64,000 nt of DNA from Phaeosaccion multiseriatum (lineage: Eukaryota > Ochrophyta, other classes), in contig OZ218958.1 of assembly GCA_965112735.1 (NCBI GenBank), positions 1,612,001 through 1,676,000 on the forward strand, in the 5' to 3' direction. A model generated the notes under the pieces. It had not been told where the DNA came from. It worked only from the letters and a program-made list of their open reading frames with translations, and ran no database searches. A program made the position numbers and the translations under genes. Positions 52,479 to 64,000 of this stretch are shown here, one piece after another. Position 1 is the first letter of the stretch; the number at the start of each line of letters is the position of its first letter.

Positions 52479-53583
52479 CGTTGGGTTGGAGGTTGGGGGA
52501 GGGGGAGGGTTGCTTTCGTGTTGAGTGTCAAGAACAAGGGTGTGGTGGGGTTGTGGGGGGTGGGGGGCGAAACGAAAAAAAAACACCATTGAACCACTGT
52601 GGCCCCTGTGTGTGTGCAGAGCATGAAAGCATATGCATCCTCCCCTCCCTCCCTCCCTCCTGCCTCTCAGCAGATTCCTTCCCTTCGCAAGCAATAGTGC
52701 CATCCCTTCTCATCATGAAGCAGCATTTCCCCCTCCCTCCCCCCCCGCTCCTCTCTTCCTGCCATTCGCTAACTCACCCCTCAGTTGACTGCTGCATGGT
52801 GCTGACAATCACACCCAGACTCAGCTCCTCGCCTCCTCTTCCACCACCACGACCACCACCGCCGTCGTCGTCGCTACCCTCCTCCTCGTCCCCCTCCCCC
52901 CAGTCTTCATCCTCCCCCTCCTCCTCGAACTGTCCCGCCCCTGCCGCGAGCTCCAATGCGAAGGCCTCCTCTCTCCAGGAGGGGTTGATCTCAGATACAA
53001 GCTTGCAGTACTTGTCCATACACATGGCTTTCGACTGACCAGCTTCGCTCTTCCACGCTTCCCTGCTCAACGGTGGGGGCGACCGAAATGGCAATGCAAG
53101 AGGGAGGTAAAGAATATTGGAGCAGTCAGAAAGACAAGACGTCTTTATATAAAGTCAAATAGATAAGACGCCCCTCCTCTCCTCCAATCTCCCGCCCAGC
53201 TCCTGACTGTGTTTGGCGAATGAATGGCGATAGGGCTTACCATTTTGCTTTGGCAACAAAGTCCATGAGGCCAGGTTTGGGGGTGTCGCAGTCGCCCTCC
53301 TTGGCCTGCTTGTAGACCGAGTACAGCTTGAGCTTCATCGCCTGCGGCACATGCTTGGGCTCCAACGCTCCGACATAGCGGATCGCGCTAAAGAAGAGGA
53401 TCTTCTCCGTTCGTTAGGAGGCAGGGAGGTAGAGGCAGACATGCAAGCAGGGAGGGAGGGACGGGAGCCGGACAGCGAGGCCAAAGTAAGACAAAAACAT
53501 AGAGAGTTAAATAAATCTAAAGCCATTATAAGCACATATCCTTCGAGCCTCCTTACCTCTAGAGCTGGGTCAACACTAGCCAT
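51093..53583 (-). CDS. ACBD6: Acyl-CoA-binding domain protein with C-terminal ankyrin repeats (ACBD6-like)
   Basis: Exons: 53583-53557, 53404-53241, 53062-52778, 52407-52208, 51481-51093; 354 residues. The ACB domain reads [35 protein letters not shown] (family pattern LYxLYKQAxxGDxNxxxP), [15 protein letters not shown] and [13 protein letters not shown]; ligand-binding Tyr/Lys positions are present. An acidic linker follows, then two ankyrin repeats: [20 protein letters not shown] and [20 protein letters not shown] then [20 protein letters not shown] plus two ankyrins is the ACBD6 (plant ACBP1/2) layout: binds long-chain acyl-CoA and supports lipid trafficking and N-myristoylation. The tail has a copy of the dispersed motif (AVGSTVAA). 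The exon 2 start (acceptor cggag) is chosen by phase. Confidence 0.88.
51495..51652. repeat. (GGTGT)n pentanucleotide array in ACBD6-like intron 4
   Basis: About 30 units with gatgt variants, ending in gtatcaccaac, a copy of the dispersed motif. Confidence 0.95.
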
Positions 53584-54366
53584 CCCCTCGATCTGTGTGG
53601 TGAGGAGGGACTGGAGGATTATCGATTATCGGAGAATGATAATCGCGGGGATCAATTGGGGTTTGGGGGGGGGGGGGACATCCCACGACGGAAACCAGAA
53701 TTCTCTCGGAACGCTCCAGGAATAGCGAGAAAAGCGACAGGAAGAGGAGAAAAAAAAACTTTGTTATACCCCATCATTGTTATACCCCATCATCAGAAGG
53801 GCTTGCTGGCTTTTTTGCTTTTTTGCCCCCTCACCCTCTGAATGCCCCATTGGCGTGCTAATCCTCTGCTTTTCCCCACTTGCAAATTAAACTAGCACTG
53901 CCCCCCCCTGCCGCGCCAAAAGGGGGTCAGTCTTGTGTGTGTGTTGTGTGTGTGAATGAATGTGTGGAGAATGAGAGAGAGAGAGAGAGAAAGTGTATGT
54001 GTGTGTGTGTGAGAGAGAGAGAGAGGGAGAGAGAGAAGGAGACACGTGTCTTCCCCCTTTCCCAGGGTCTCCCGAAAACGAACCTCACCAGCAAACACGC
54101 AGACACTGCTAGCAGCAGCAGAACCGCGCGAACCAGCATTCCTCGCCTCCCTTCCCTCGCTCCTCCCCTCGCTGCACATATATCCATACATACGTATATA
54201 TGGAAGGAAGAGGAAGGCTCTGACGGATCTCACTCACTCACTCACTCACTCACTCCCTCACTCAGTCTGTCTCAGTACAGTGGTCCTTCGTGATCCCTAG
54301 TTGCCCTTCGCGGTTGCAAGTGGCTCTTCGTGGTCCCAAGTGGCTCTTCGTGGTCCCTAGTGGCCC
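53584..54366. other. Intergenic between ACBD6-like and eIF4E genes (tandem, minus strand)
   Basis: Presumed ACBD6 promoter/5' UTR next to 53584. A duplicated ttgttataccccatcat lies at 53761-53791, (GA)n at 53965-54030, (CTCA)n at 54231-54262 and a degenerate ~19-bp repeat of tggctcttcgtggtccc at 54281-54380 that overlaps the eIF4E stop. No gene seen. Confidence 0.5.
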
Positions 54367-54951
54367 TTAGTGATCCTTCCATGAGAAGTCTGGGAGACTG
54401 CCCCTGTCCGGCTGCTGGTCTGACAGGCACGCAAGCATGCGCTCCATAATACGAGCCGCCGCCGTCTCGTCTCGGGTCTTGAGCCACAGCTCCAGTCTGT
54501 ACATTGCGTGTGTGCCCTGTTGTGCGGGTAAGGTGGAGGTGAGGTGGTGGTGAAGGAGGAGGAGGAGGAGGAGGAGGAGGAGGAGGGAGTGGAGCAGGGT
54601 AGAGCAAGTACCAAAGAGAGGAAGAGAAAGAAAGAGAGAGAGACAGAGGGATACCAAAGAGAGAGAGAAGGGAGTGAGAGAGAGAGCAGGAGAGACAAAG
54701 AGAAACAGAGAGTGGACCTATGTATCCATCTGATCTACCTCCAGTCTGACAGACTGACAGACTGACCTTGCTCTTGTCCGTGACTCGTGCTCCGCACACG
54801 TCGTCTCCCACGTCGATGGTCTCGCCAATGAGGCCCAGCACCAAGTTCTCCCAGTAGATGTCCAACAGCTGAACCTGTGAGGCGGCGATGGAGAGAGGCG
54901 GCGATGGAGAGAGAGAGAGGGGGGAGGGGGAGGATAAGAGAGAAGACAGAC

Positions 54952-54992
<41 letters not shown>

Positions 54993-55294
54993 ACAAGTTG
55001 CAAAATAAAATACATTCACTTCTGGCACACCCCAGCCCTCCTTCCTCCTTGTCTTTTCCCTTTCTCTCTCAAGCTCCTCCCCCTCCTCTTCCTCGCTACT
55101 CCTCCTCTTCCTCCTCCTCCTCCTCCTCCTCCTCTTCCTCGCTTCTCCTCCTCTCCTCCTCCTCCTCCTCCTCCTCCTCCTCCTTCTCTTCCCCCTGCCC
55201 CAACACCTCTTTCTCACACATCAGACACGACATATACGGACACACACAAATACACACTGCCATCCCCTACCCTCCATCCCCTCCCCATCCCTCC

Positions 55295-55343
<49 letters not shown>

Positions 55344-56100
55344 GCATCCTCTGCCGGCAGGTCCACTCCCCTCCCACGGCGTTCTGCGCGTCCTCCCACT
55401 CGGGCCTAATGCCCTTCTTGAAGATGCTGAAACCGTCAAGCTTACGGCCTCCAATCTTCTTGCGGTTCATGCCGTCAAAGAACGTCTGCCAAGCCAAGGA
55501 TGGGAGGAAAGAGGAGGGAGGAGGGGATTCAGGACCACAAAGCAAGCGAGTTGAGTGCAGGTGTCGGTGATGGGGAAGAGAAAAAGAGGAGGGGTTGAGG
55601 GGGGGATTGAGAGGCAAGCAAGGGGCCCTGCGGCGTGCGGTGTCTTCCCCGAGAGATGAAAGCTCCTCCTCTGTCCTCTGTCATTCCCAACAACAGCCCC
55701 GCCCCACTTCGGATAATCCAAGCGTTTGCGCAGTGGTGGCAATGTCTAGGTGACATAAAAAGAGCTCAGATTCTGTCGACAACCCATTCCCCCGCAGGTA
55801 CATCCCTTCCTCAGCAGGAGGAGAGGAGGCGGCGGGGAGGGTGTGTAATGAATTGCTCTGCTTGGAGGGCAGGCCGGACGGATGCTCACTCACTCGCTCA
55901 AGAAGTCACTCACTCACCTGGCTCGGCTTTGGGATGTTATTGAAATACCTCCAGAAGTGCTCCACGGAGTTGACCTCGCACAGCACGTGCATGTTGTCGC
56001 CCCACTCGTCCTTCTGCGTCGTCTCCACGTGCTCCCAGATGCACCATGAGTTGGCCAGAGGGTGGCCCTGGGGGGTGGACGCGGCCGCGTCTGCGGTCAT
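54367..56100 (-). CDS. EIF4E: eIF4E-family cap-binding translation initiation factor
   Basis: Exons: 56100-55918, 55485-55342, 54874-about 54759, 54496-54367; ~190 residues. Starts MTADAAASTPQGHPLANSWC, then IWEHVE, WGDNMHVLCEVNSVEHFWR, YFNNIPKP, FFDGMNRKKIGGRKLDGFSI, FKKGIRPEWEDAQNAVGGEW, DIYWENLVLGLIGE, and ELWLKTRDETAAARIMERML. These are the eIF4E beta-sheet core motifs; the cap-stacking Trp of the PEWED/PXWED loop and the G-E-W are present, and HPLxxxW marks the N-terminus. The normal first stacking position is in WEHVE-type sequence (class variation). The last junction is ambiguous: donor gtcagt at 54766 is out of frame, while a donor 8 nt downstream (gtcagtct then gtcagt) restores frame. 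Confidence 0.88.
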
Positions 56101-56716
56101 TATGTGTCTTGGTGTTCCAGTGCCGGGAACTACAGCCTTTGAAATTTATTCTTCGTTCCAACACCCCCCTCCCTCTTGCTTTGCGCCGTTCTGGGGCGTT
56201 GCGGTGCTACTGCTGCTGCTGTTGGGCTCTCCTCGCTGCTGATGCAGTACACGAGTAAGGATGGACAAGAAAGGGAGACACGAGCAACAGGAAGCGCATT
56301 AGATAGGTTTGTGTGGGGAGGAAAGGGGTGGAAGGGGGAGGAGGTGAGGAGGACTCCCAAATCTTCTGGTAAAGGCGCGTTGGGGGGAGACAAAGCGCGA
56401 GAAGGAGCAACAACACGTACTGCAGGGCACCATATGTCTCGGACCGTCTCACGCGCCTTAGACTGCACGGCCTCTCACACACTCACCCTTTCTCTTTGTC
56501 TGTTGTACCACTCCCCTCGGTGGCCGCACCCAATCAGGCCATTAGCGGAAACTGAAACTGAATCTCGTTCGCCACCCGCGATTCCGCGATCTCGCAACGC
56601 CACAGCCAAAGGCCCGTCTACTTCACGGCAGTAGGCTTCTATCGGGTTCACAAGGGCATCAGGACGAGGAGGAGGAGGGGAAGGGAGGGAGGGAGGAGGA
56701 GTGGGAGGAGCCGAAA
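56101..56716. promoter_or_regulatory. Divergent promoter region of eIF4E and dipeptidyl peptidase genes
   Basis: 616 bp between start codons, largely unique sequence. Contains a short (ctg)n at 56209-56222, gaaactgaaactgaa at 56548-56562 and (gga)n-type purines at 56670-56710 just before the DPP start. No specific site recognised. Confidence 0.4.
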
Positions 56717-59700
56717 ATGACTCCGGAAGACGTCGCCCGATTCCCCCTCCCGGGCTCATCCTCGCCGATGAACCTGGCATTCAGCCCGGACGACTCCGTC
56801 TTTAGCTATCTACATGCAGAGGTGGGAAAGATGAGCCGCCAGCTGTGGTGTGTGGATTTGGCCACGATGCAGAAGAAGCAGCTCGCCGCCCCAGACGCGG
56901 AAGGAGACACGGAAGAGAACCTGAGCTTGGTACGTGCGATTATATCTTACCCTGTGTCTTACGCGTGTAGCGAATCTCTCACTCATGCATAGTATCTAAG
57001 CTTGGCACGTAAGAGATATCTCCTTGTTTCAGCCAGGTAACTCACTCAGGTAATTCACCTCATTCACACATAGTCCTCTTTTTGGCTCGATGGTTGCTGG
57101 CATCGTCCTCCGCAATAAACCCCCGCAAGCGATGTCGGCAAGCAACCCCCTCATGCCCCCCCTCCCCTGCGCCCCCGCCCCCACCCCCAACGCACACCAC
57201 TTCCCTTGGCATCGGGCCCATTCACTGCACAGGAGGAGAAGCTCCGCCGAGAGCGACAGCGGCTGCACGCAGTGGGTATAACGTCCTACTTTTGGTCGGG
57301 CCGCGGCTCGGTGCGGCCCAAGCTCATGATTCCCATGCAGGGAAACATCTTCCTCCAAGAGGGCTTGGACAAGACCTCTCTCCGCCTCGTCTACGACAAG
57401 GCGCTGCATGGCGGGGTTGGGGCCGTGGACCCCCAACTCTCTCCGGATGGGGAGATGGTGGCCTTCGTCAAGGGAGGGGAGATATTTGTTGTGTATGTGG
57501 GAAGCGGAGGAGGTGCCGCCAGCGGGGCGGCAGCAGGAGTAGCAACAGCAGAAGTAGCAGAAGCAGCAGCGTCAGCAGCAGTTGGTGATACATCAGCAGT
57601 GTCGCAAGATGGCGCAACCAAGGGAGACGCGGACAGAGGCAGTGAAGACAGAGTAGAGATAGACCGACTAGACAAGGACAGACTAGATGTACTCGGAGCT
57701 CCGGTGCAGGTGACGTTCGGGTGCTGTGCGCGTGAGGGGGTGACACACGGCCTTGCTGACTTTGTGGCGCAGGAGGAGATGGACCGTTACCGGGGCTTTT
57801 GGTGGAGCACGGACTCCTCGCGCATCGCCTTTACGGAGGTTTCCGAGGGGCACATACCGCCGTACCGCATCATGCATCAGGTAAGGCTTAGGTAGTCGTG
57901 GGTGTCAGTACAGGAGAGAGGAGGAGGAGGTGGTGGTGGTGGTGGTGGTGGAGGGAGAAAGAGGGGAGGGAGAGAGGAGGAGGGGGAAGAAGAGAAGGAG
58001 GAGGTGGTGGAGGGAGGAGGAGTGGGGGAGAGGAGGAGGAGGAGGAGGAGGAGGAGGAGGAGGAGGAGGAGGAGGAGGAGGAGGAGGAGGGGGGGAAGAG
58101 GAAAAGGAGGAGGTGGTGGAGGGAGGAGGAGTGATGGAGAGGAGGAAGAGAGAGGAAGGATATTTTCGTAGGACAACACAACACAGCGTTACAAGTATCG
58201 CCTACCAAATCCTAACCCATTATTGATCCCTCCCTCTCTCCCTGTCTCCCTCCCTCCCTCCCTCCCTCCCTCCTTCCGTCCCTCCGTGCCCCCCTCCCTC
58301 CCTCCCTCCCTCCCTCCCTCCCTCCCTCCCTCCCTCCAGGGCAAGGCTGGTGTTGGCGGCGAGGACACGCAGGAGGAGCATCGCTACCCCTTCGCAGGGC
58401 AAGCCAACCCTAAGGTGGAGCTGGCCGTCGTCGGAGTGAGCAAAGCGACGGTTATGCAGCGCGCAAGAGAAGCAGCAGTTGGTGGTACAGCAGCGGTAGC
58501 AGGGGAAGGGGACGGGGCTGGAGGGTCAGGGCAGGCAGCAGCAGCAGCAGCAGTAGGATCAGCAGTTGGTAGCTCATCATTAGCAGCTGCATCAGCAGCA
58601 GCATCAGCAGTTGGTGGTACAATAGGAGTTGTTGGCAGCGGCCTGACGACGACGAGTGGGGACGGAAGGGGTGCCTTTGTGCCTCGCTTTATGGACACAT
58701 CGGTGAAGGCTAGGCAGGAGGTGAGGCCAAGGAGGAGAAGAGGAGGGGGGCGTAGCCGGGGAGATGTTGATGGTAGTGCTGGTGATGAACGTAGTAGTGA
58801 TAGTAATGCAAGCAGTGGAAAGGGGGGCGAGCCCAACGAGGAGGCGGACAGAGACGGAGGGAGAGACGGAGGGGAGGGGGGAGACCAAAATGGAGAAGGT
58901 AGCGACAGAGGAGAGCCAAACAAAGGAGAGGGAGACAAAGGAGAGGGAGAGACAGACGCCGGTTACTTGGCGCGTGTGTGCTGGCTGCAGGACGGTTCGC
59001 TGTGTGCTCAAGTGCAGAACAGAGAGCAGTCGCTGCTGCAATTGCTGCGTCTCGACCCGGAAACCGGAGAGCGTACCTTGCTGCTTGAGGAGAGGAGCGA
59101 CGTGTGGATTAACCTTCACCATATGCTGCGCTGCTTGCCAGTGGTGGTGGTGCCCCCAAGGACCTCCACTGCCACTAGTGTAGGAGCAGGAGGAGGAGGA
59201 GGGGGAGGGGGGGGGGGAGGAGGAGGAGGAGGTCTGTCTTCTTCCAATGGCAGCGGTGGTCAGAGTACGGGCAGCGCCGGCGGTAGTGGTAAAGGTAGCA
59301 GCATTGGCACAACCGGGGACGGGGAATTGGGGATGGCAGTGGATGGGCGGGCGGGGCCTCTGCCTGTTCCGGCGGGCAGCTTCTCCTTCCTGTGGGCGAG
59401 CGAGCGGACGGGCTTTATGCACCTCTACCTATACACCTTTGTCAAGGGGGACGACCGGGCCACGCTAGTTAGACAGGTGAGCGTGTGTGTGTGTGTGTGT
59501 GTGCTGGTGTGTGTTTGTGGATATGTGCATGTGTGCGTATGTGCGTGTGCGTCGATGTGTTTCTTCTGCGTGTAGGGGCGTGTGTGCGCTGTGTGTGTAA
59601 CTGATAGTTTAGCTAGCAACTAAAAACACAAACTCACCCTGCTGCATCTATACTCAAACACAAACTCAAACTACACTGCAACAAACCTCAACTCAAAATC

Positions 59701-60116
59701 CAAACTCCAACTCCAACCCTGTCTCTCTCTCGTACACATTTATGTAACCTTATGACTGACAGGTGTCTGGGGGCTCGTGGGTAGTGGACTCAATTGTGGG
59801 CGTGGACCATGTCAAGGACGTCGTCTATGTCATGGGAACCTTCGACTCCCCCACAGAGCGCCACCTCTATGCTCTGACCCTCACCTCCTCCTCCCCCAAG
59901 AGGGTAGGGGGAGAAGGAGGAGGAGGAGGAGGAGGAGGAGGAGGAGGAGGAGGAGGGGCAGCGGGAGGAGAAGGACAAGGAGAAGAAGCAGGAGAAGGAG
60001 GAGACGCAGGAGAAGGAGGAGGAGAGCGTACTATCAACAGCAGCAGCAGCAGCACTTTCAGCGGCAGCAAAGAGGGTGGCAGCAGCAGAGTCAGGGATGG
60101 AAGCAACGGGAAGACG

Positions 60117-60147
<31 letters not shown>

Positions 60148-62643
60148 ATGGGTCGTCAGGGCTTGCAGCGGAGGCAGTTTCAGTCAAACTTTCTTCACTT
60201 ACAGTTTCAGGTTCGGTGTCTTCGGTTTCATCGGATTCTGCATCGACGTATTCGAAGCCTGTGCGCCTGACCATGGGGGCAGGGCTGCACAGCGTCATTA
60301 TGGGGCACACATGCGGGCACTTTGCCGACGTGTACTCTAGTCTGCAGCAGCCAGCGAAGGTGAGAGGGAGAGGGGAGAGAGAGAGGCTGCTGTATGTGTA
60401 CGCCTTCACTGGTATTCCCTCCCTCTCCTCCCCTCTACCTCCCTCCCTCACTCAATCACTCATTCCCCCTCCCCTCCCCCTCCCCCCCCCATCCACTGCC
60501 ATCCTCTGTGTGCAGATGGTGATGTACAGTCTGGCAGATGACCCCTTCGAGCCCCCTCGGGTCGTGCAAGAGCTTGACTCGGCTATGGATGACAGAGTCA
60601 GGGCATTGGGAGACAAGGTCAGGCCATCACTAGAAGAGAAGGAAGAGAAGAAGGGAGGGAGGGAAGGCAGGACAAGCCAACCACTCCGTCCCTTAGGCCA
60701 TAGTCAGAAACTAAGTACACCATGCCCTTCTATACCCTGCCTTGCTCTGCAAGCCTGTGAGGCAGTGTAGGCGGGGCTTGAGGGCGAAGCTTGCTCACAC
60801 CACCACCAGCCAGTACCACTGCCACTCACTTCCACTCTGACTGCTTCTCCCTCCCTCCCTCCCTTCCTCCTTCCTTCCTCCTTCCTTCCTTCCTCCCTCC
60901 CTCCCTCCCTCCCTCCCTCCCTTCCTCCTTCCTCCTCCCTCCCCCCCTCCCTCCCTGCCTGCCTCCCTCCCTGCCTGTCTCCCTGCCTGCCTCCCTCCCT
61001 CCCTTCCACCCCACCCCCCATAACCACCCACCCACCCACCCACCCATTGACCTACTACCCACCCACCCACCCACCCACCCACCCACCCACATACCCTACT
61101 ACCCACCCACCCACCCATCCACCCATCCCTTCAGCTCAAGCCTCCCGACCTCGTGAGCATCCCCTCCCGCGATAAGAAGGTGGAGCTGTTCATGGCCGTG
61201 TACTCTCCCGATGCCACAAGACACGGTCCAGGCCCTTACCCGACCATCGTGGCTGTGTACGGGGGGCCTCAGGTATCACGACTCGACATAGCATCACTGT
61301 CATTTGTAACTGATCACGGTCACAAGTACTCTTATCATTATCAATACCACTTACCACTTCCGTCCCTGCGTCTCCCGTCAGTACCCAGCCCCCTCCCGTC
61401 CCCCACCTCCCTCACTCACACACACACACACACTCCCTCCCTCCCTTCCTCCCTCCTCCCTTCCCTTCCTCCCTTCCTTCCTTCCTTCCTTCCTTCCTTC
61501 CTTCCTCCCTCTCCCTCTCCCTCTCCCTCCCTCCCTCCCTCCCTCCCTCGTCCTTAGGTGCAACGGGTAACACGGAGCTGGGGCACTACTGTAGACATGC
61601 GTGCGCAGATGATGCGGGATAAAGGGTTCCTGGTGGTCAAGTGCGACAATAGGGGCAGTCATAGAAGGGGGTTGGCGTTTGAGGGATGGATCAAGAGGAA
61701 GATGGGCACCGTTGAGGTGAGGCAGGAGAAGAGGAGAAGGAAGAGGAGGAGGAGGAGGAGGAGAAGGAGGAGGAGGAGGAGCGGAGTAGAGCAAGGAGAG
61801 GAGGAGTACATGTGTAGGGAAGGAGATTTGGTGGAGCTCTCTCTCTTTCTCTCTCGTTCTCCCTCTTTCTCTGTTTCTCATCTCTCTCGTCTCTCTGCCC
61901 CTCTCTCCCTCGCCCCTCCTCTCCCTTCCCTCTCCCGTATCTCAGGTGGAGGACCAGGAGGAGGCAGTCCGGTGGCTGGGCCAGCAGGGCCTCACGGACC
62001 TGGACAGGGTGGGGGTGTACGGATGGAGCTACGGAGGGTACCTCTCCGCCATGTGCATGAGCAAGTGCCCAAGGCTGTTTCAGGTAGGTGGGACCGCACT
62101 CTCTCTCTGTCTCTCTGTCTCTGTCTGTCTCTCTGACGCTCTCTGTCTCTCTCTCTGCCGCGTTCTCTCTGTGTCTCTGTGTCCGCACTCTCTTTCTCTC
62201 TTTCTCTCTCTGCCTCTCTCTCTCTCTGTGTGTTTCTCTCTGCCCCTCCTTCTCTCTGTTTTCTCTCTTACCTTTCCCTGTGTGTCTCTCTTTCTCTCTG
62301 TCAGGTCGGGGTGGCAGGGGCACCGGTGACCTCGTGGGACGGGTACGACACACACTACACAGAGAGGTAAGCCTCAAGAGTAGTCAATAAGTCAGCGAAT
62401 GCGTTCGGCGAATGCGTAACGTCAACAACTTGCATCATTGCGTGGCATCACGCATTCACTCATCTTCTTGTTCCCTTCTGTCCTCATGTCATGTTGCGTC
62501 AGGTATATGGGCACGCCTGTGGACAACGAAGCTGGCTACTCGGACGCGAGTGTGCTCTCTCACGCACACCGCCTGCAAGGAAGGCTCATGCTCGTGCACG
62601 GTAAGTGGGGCAACATCGGACATGCATACCTGCGCTGCCACAC

Positions 62644-62695
<52 letters not shown>

Positions 62696-63126
62696 ACACA
62701 CACAAACACAGCCACTCACACGCACACACACTCCCTCTCACTCTCTCCCTCTCTCCCACACACACACACATACACACGCAGGCCTCATCGATGAGAATGT
62801 GCACTTCCGCCACACGGCCCGCTACATCAACGCGCTCATCTCCGCTCGGAAGCCGTACGACTTGCTGCTGTTCCCCGACGAGAGGCACTCGCCCCGCAAG
62901 CTTCAGGACAGAGTGTACATGGAGCAGCGGATAAGCGACTTCTTCGTCAAGGTAAGTAATGTTACGTAATGTATTATGTGTAAGCTAGAGTGCTTGGCTG
63001 ACTCGCTGCCCTTCTCTCTCTCCCTTTCTCTGTCTGTGCCTCCCCTTCTGTCTCTTCCTTTCTCTCCCTCTCACCCTCACCCCCTCCCTCCCTCTTTCTC
63101 TTTCCCTCCCTTTTTCTGCCTCTCCC

Positions 63127-63215
<89 letters not shown>

Positions 63216-63262
63216 CTCAGTATCTGATGACCGAACCTCCCGCGAAGGTCTCACACCTCTGA
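56717..63262 (+). CDS. Dipeptidyl peptidase, S9B family (DPP8/DPP9-like), cytosolic prolyl serine protease
   Basis: Twelve exons: 56717-56929, 57233-57880, 58340-59476, 59763-60359, 60516-60617, 61135-61272, 61558-61716, 61946-62083, 62305-62366, 62503-62600, 62782-62951, 63221-63262; 1,167 residues. The N-terminal beta-propeller includes [11 protein letters not shown] and [17 protein letters not shown], and [18 protein letters not shown] with the Glu-Glu pair that anchors substrate N-termini. The alpha/beta-hydrolase domain has [22 protein letters not shown] (Ser ~1025), GLIDENVHF (Asp ~1101) and PDERHSPR (His ~1133), a complete catalytic triad. No signal peptide or membrane anchor, as in DPP8/9. 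Propeller blades carry long Ala/Gly/Ser/Asp-rich insertions (about residues 160-210, 330-530, 700-770), several holding AVGDT/AVGGT motif copies. Confidence 0.93.
58025..58337. repeat. DPP intron 2: (GGA)n near the donor side and (CCCT)n at the acceptor
   Basis: Purine triplets 57915-58140 follow the donor (57881). ccct units 58235-58337 run to the acceptor ctccag. Another intron with opposed complementary ends. Confidence 0.9.
60845..61130. repeat. (CCCT)n, (CCTG)n and (CCCA)n composite in DPP intron 5
   Basis: Consecutive tetranucleotide tracts differing by one base per unit, before the acceptor cttcag at 61129-61134. Confidence 0.9.
61430..61555. repeat. (CCTT)n and (CCCT)n before DPP exon 7
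   Basis: Pyrimidine tetranucleotides ending in gtccttag. Confidence 0.9.
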
Positions 63263-63553
63263 CTGCTAAGGAATAGGTGTTGACTGCGAAGGAAGGGGTG
63301 TTGCTGCCTGCCTACCTGGCTGCCTGCCTACCTGGCTGCCTGCCTGCCTGCCTACCTACCTACCTGCCGTGCTTGCTTACTTGATTGCGGAAGGAGGAAC
63401 GATTGATTAGTTATTAGCAAAGGTTGTTACCCTGGGATGAACTTAGTAAAGTACTGACGTAAGGGGGGGGGGCTGCTGAGGCGGCTCCTCTTCGATAGCA
63501 TGCTAAGCTAATCTAATTCAATTTGAGCTTACAATTGGGGGGGCTCGGGCTGA
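63263..63553. other. DPP 3' flank
   Basis: (gcctacctg)n-like repeat at 63307-63370, AT-richer unique sequence and a poly-G run at 63462-63471. No gene. Confidence 0.5.
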
Positions 63554-64000
63554 TAATCCTGCACACACACGCAGCTCGACGCTCTCGGCGAGAAACGACG
63601 CCCCATCGCAGTAAAGGAGACGCTCACCCGCCTCTTTCACTCCACCCACGGCATCCACTACAAGCCCGCCTACCAGGAGGCATTCGAGAGCGTCGGCCAG
63701 CTTGGCGTCGCGACGAAGAACGGCACGGAGAAAGTCGCCAAATCCGCCCAACTGCTCCACGACATGGGCTACTGGGTCGCTACCAGCGACCTCCGCAACG
63801 CCCATAACGAAGTCACAACCGCGGCCACGCTCACGGGAACCGCCCTCGTCGACCCCCGTGGCATCGAGCACAACATCGCCGCCCTTGGGAAGGACCGCGA
63901 CCTCATCTACCTGTCTGACGACGGCAACCAGCTGCTACGCACCAACCGCGGCAGCGGCGGACAAGGCGACCCCGAGGCCAGCAAGAACTTCTGCTGCGCA
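63554..64000 (+). mobile_element. Reverse-transcriptase fragment of a non-LTR-type retroelement, cut by the window edge
   Basis: Open frame of 149 codons from a TAA at 63551-63553 to the edge. RPIAVKETLTRLF corresponds to the R-P-I-A-V-G-E-x-x-R-R-L block of RT domains. VGQLGVATKNGTEKVAKSAQ matches the Q-L-G-V-G-x-x-G-G-x-E block. WVATSDLRNAHNEV matches the D-x-x-N-A-F-N-x-V catalytic block (first Asp). GGQGDPEASKNFCCA matches the Q-G-D-P block. The YxDD box would lie beyond 64000. Phe of NAFN is His here. No start codon or upstream domain, so 5' truncated or spliced. GC-rich and satellite-free, unlike its surroundings, suggesting insertion. Confidence 0.7.

Overview
This is a stretch of eukaryotic nuclear genome. 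Every gene I can follow is cut by spliceosomal GT-AG introns (PRPF6-like 19 exons, kinesin 14, dipeptidyl peptidase 12, receptor more than 20). Exons are short and phase-consistent, and introns of 100-900 bp are packed with micro- and minisatellites. Protein content fits a protist, most plausibly a stramenopile/ochrophyte alga: a secreted L-type lectin, a class C GPCR carrying a bacterial-type binding protein, and an ankyrin + C-terminal-motor kinesin. That placement is inference; no marker gene is present.

Layout: (1) 1-549, last exon of a peroxisomal dienoyl-CoA isomerase/enoyl-CoA hydratase ending in Ser-Lys-Leu. (2) 1586-4821, ERICH2-like protein. (3) 4822-6380, coding relic and small repeats. 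(4) 6381-7705, THUMPD1-like tRNA acetylation adaptor. (5) 8057-17536 (-), ankyrin/WW-like/coiled-coil kinesin-14. (6) 17925-28558, splicing factor PRPF6, divergent from the kinesin. (7) 28559-32875, no intact gene: a 3' hairpin, then a 2.6-kb imperfect palindrome carrying two copies of one ABCA-transporter exon. (8) 32876-34836 (-), L-type lectin. (9) 35244-38180, SET-domain methyltransferase. (10) 38367-38412, minimal terminal-inverted-repeat element. (11) 39091-50935, sugar-binding-protein-type class C GPCR. (12) 51093-53583 (-), ACBD6-like. (13) 54367-56100 (-), eIF4E family. (14) 56717-63262, DPP8/9-like serine protease. (15) 63554-64000, reverse-transcriptase fragment running off the edge. 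The genes are mostly unrelated housekeeping and signalling genes, not a cluster.

The most unusual signals cross genes. (a) Intron ends are strand-polarised: purine/G-rich arrays follow donors and complementary pyrimidine arrays precede acceptors, in one intron as a perfect 15-bp inverted repeat beside both splice sites. (b) A dispersed motif, GTTGGTGATACAGCAG or its complement, lies at splice sites in introns and is read as an Ala-Val-Gly-Asp-Thr-Ala-type linker in several proteins. (c) Many satellites start exactly at a splice site and have a splice-site-like unit. (d) The receptor fusion and the foldback locus also deserve follow-up. Exon coordinates come from manual splice-site and phase matching.
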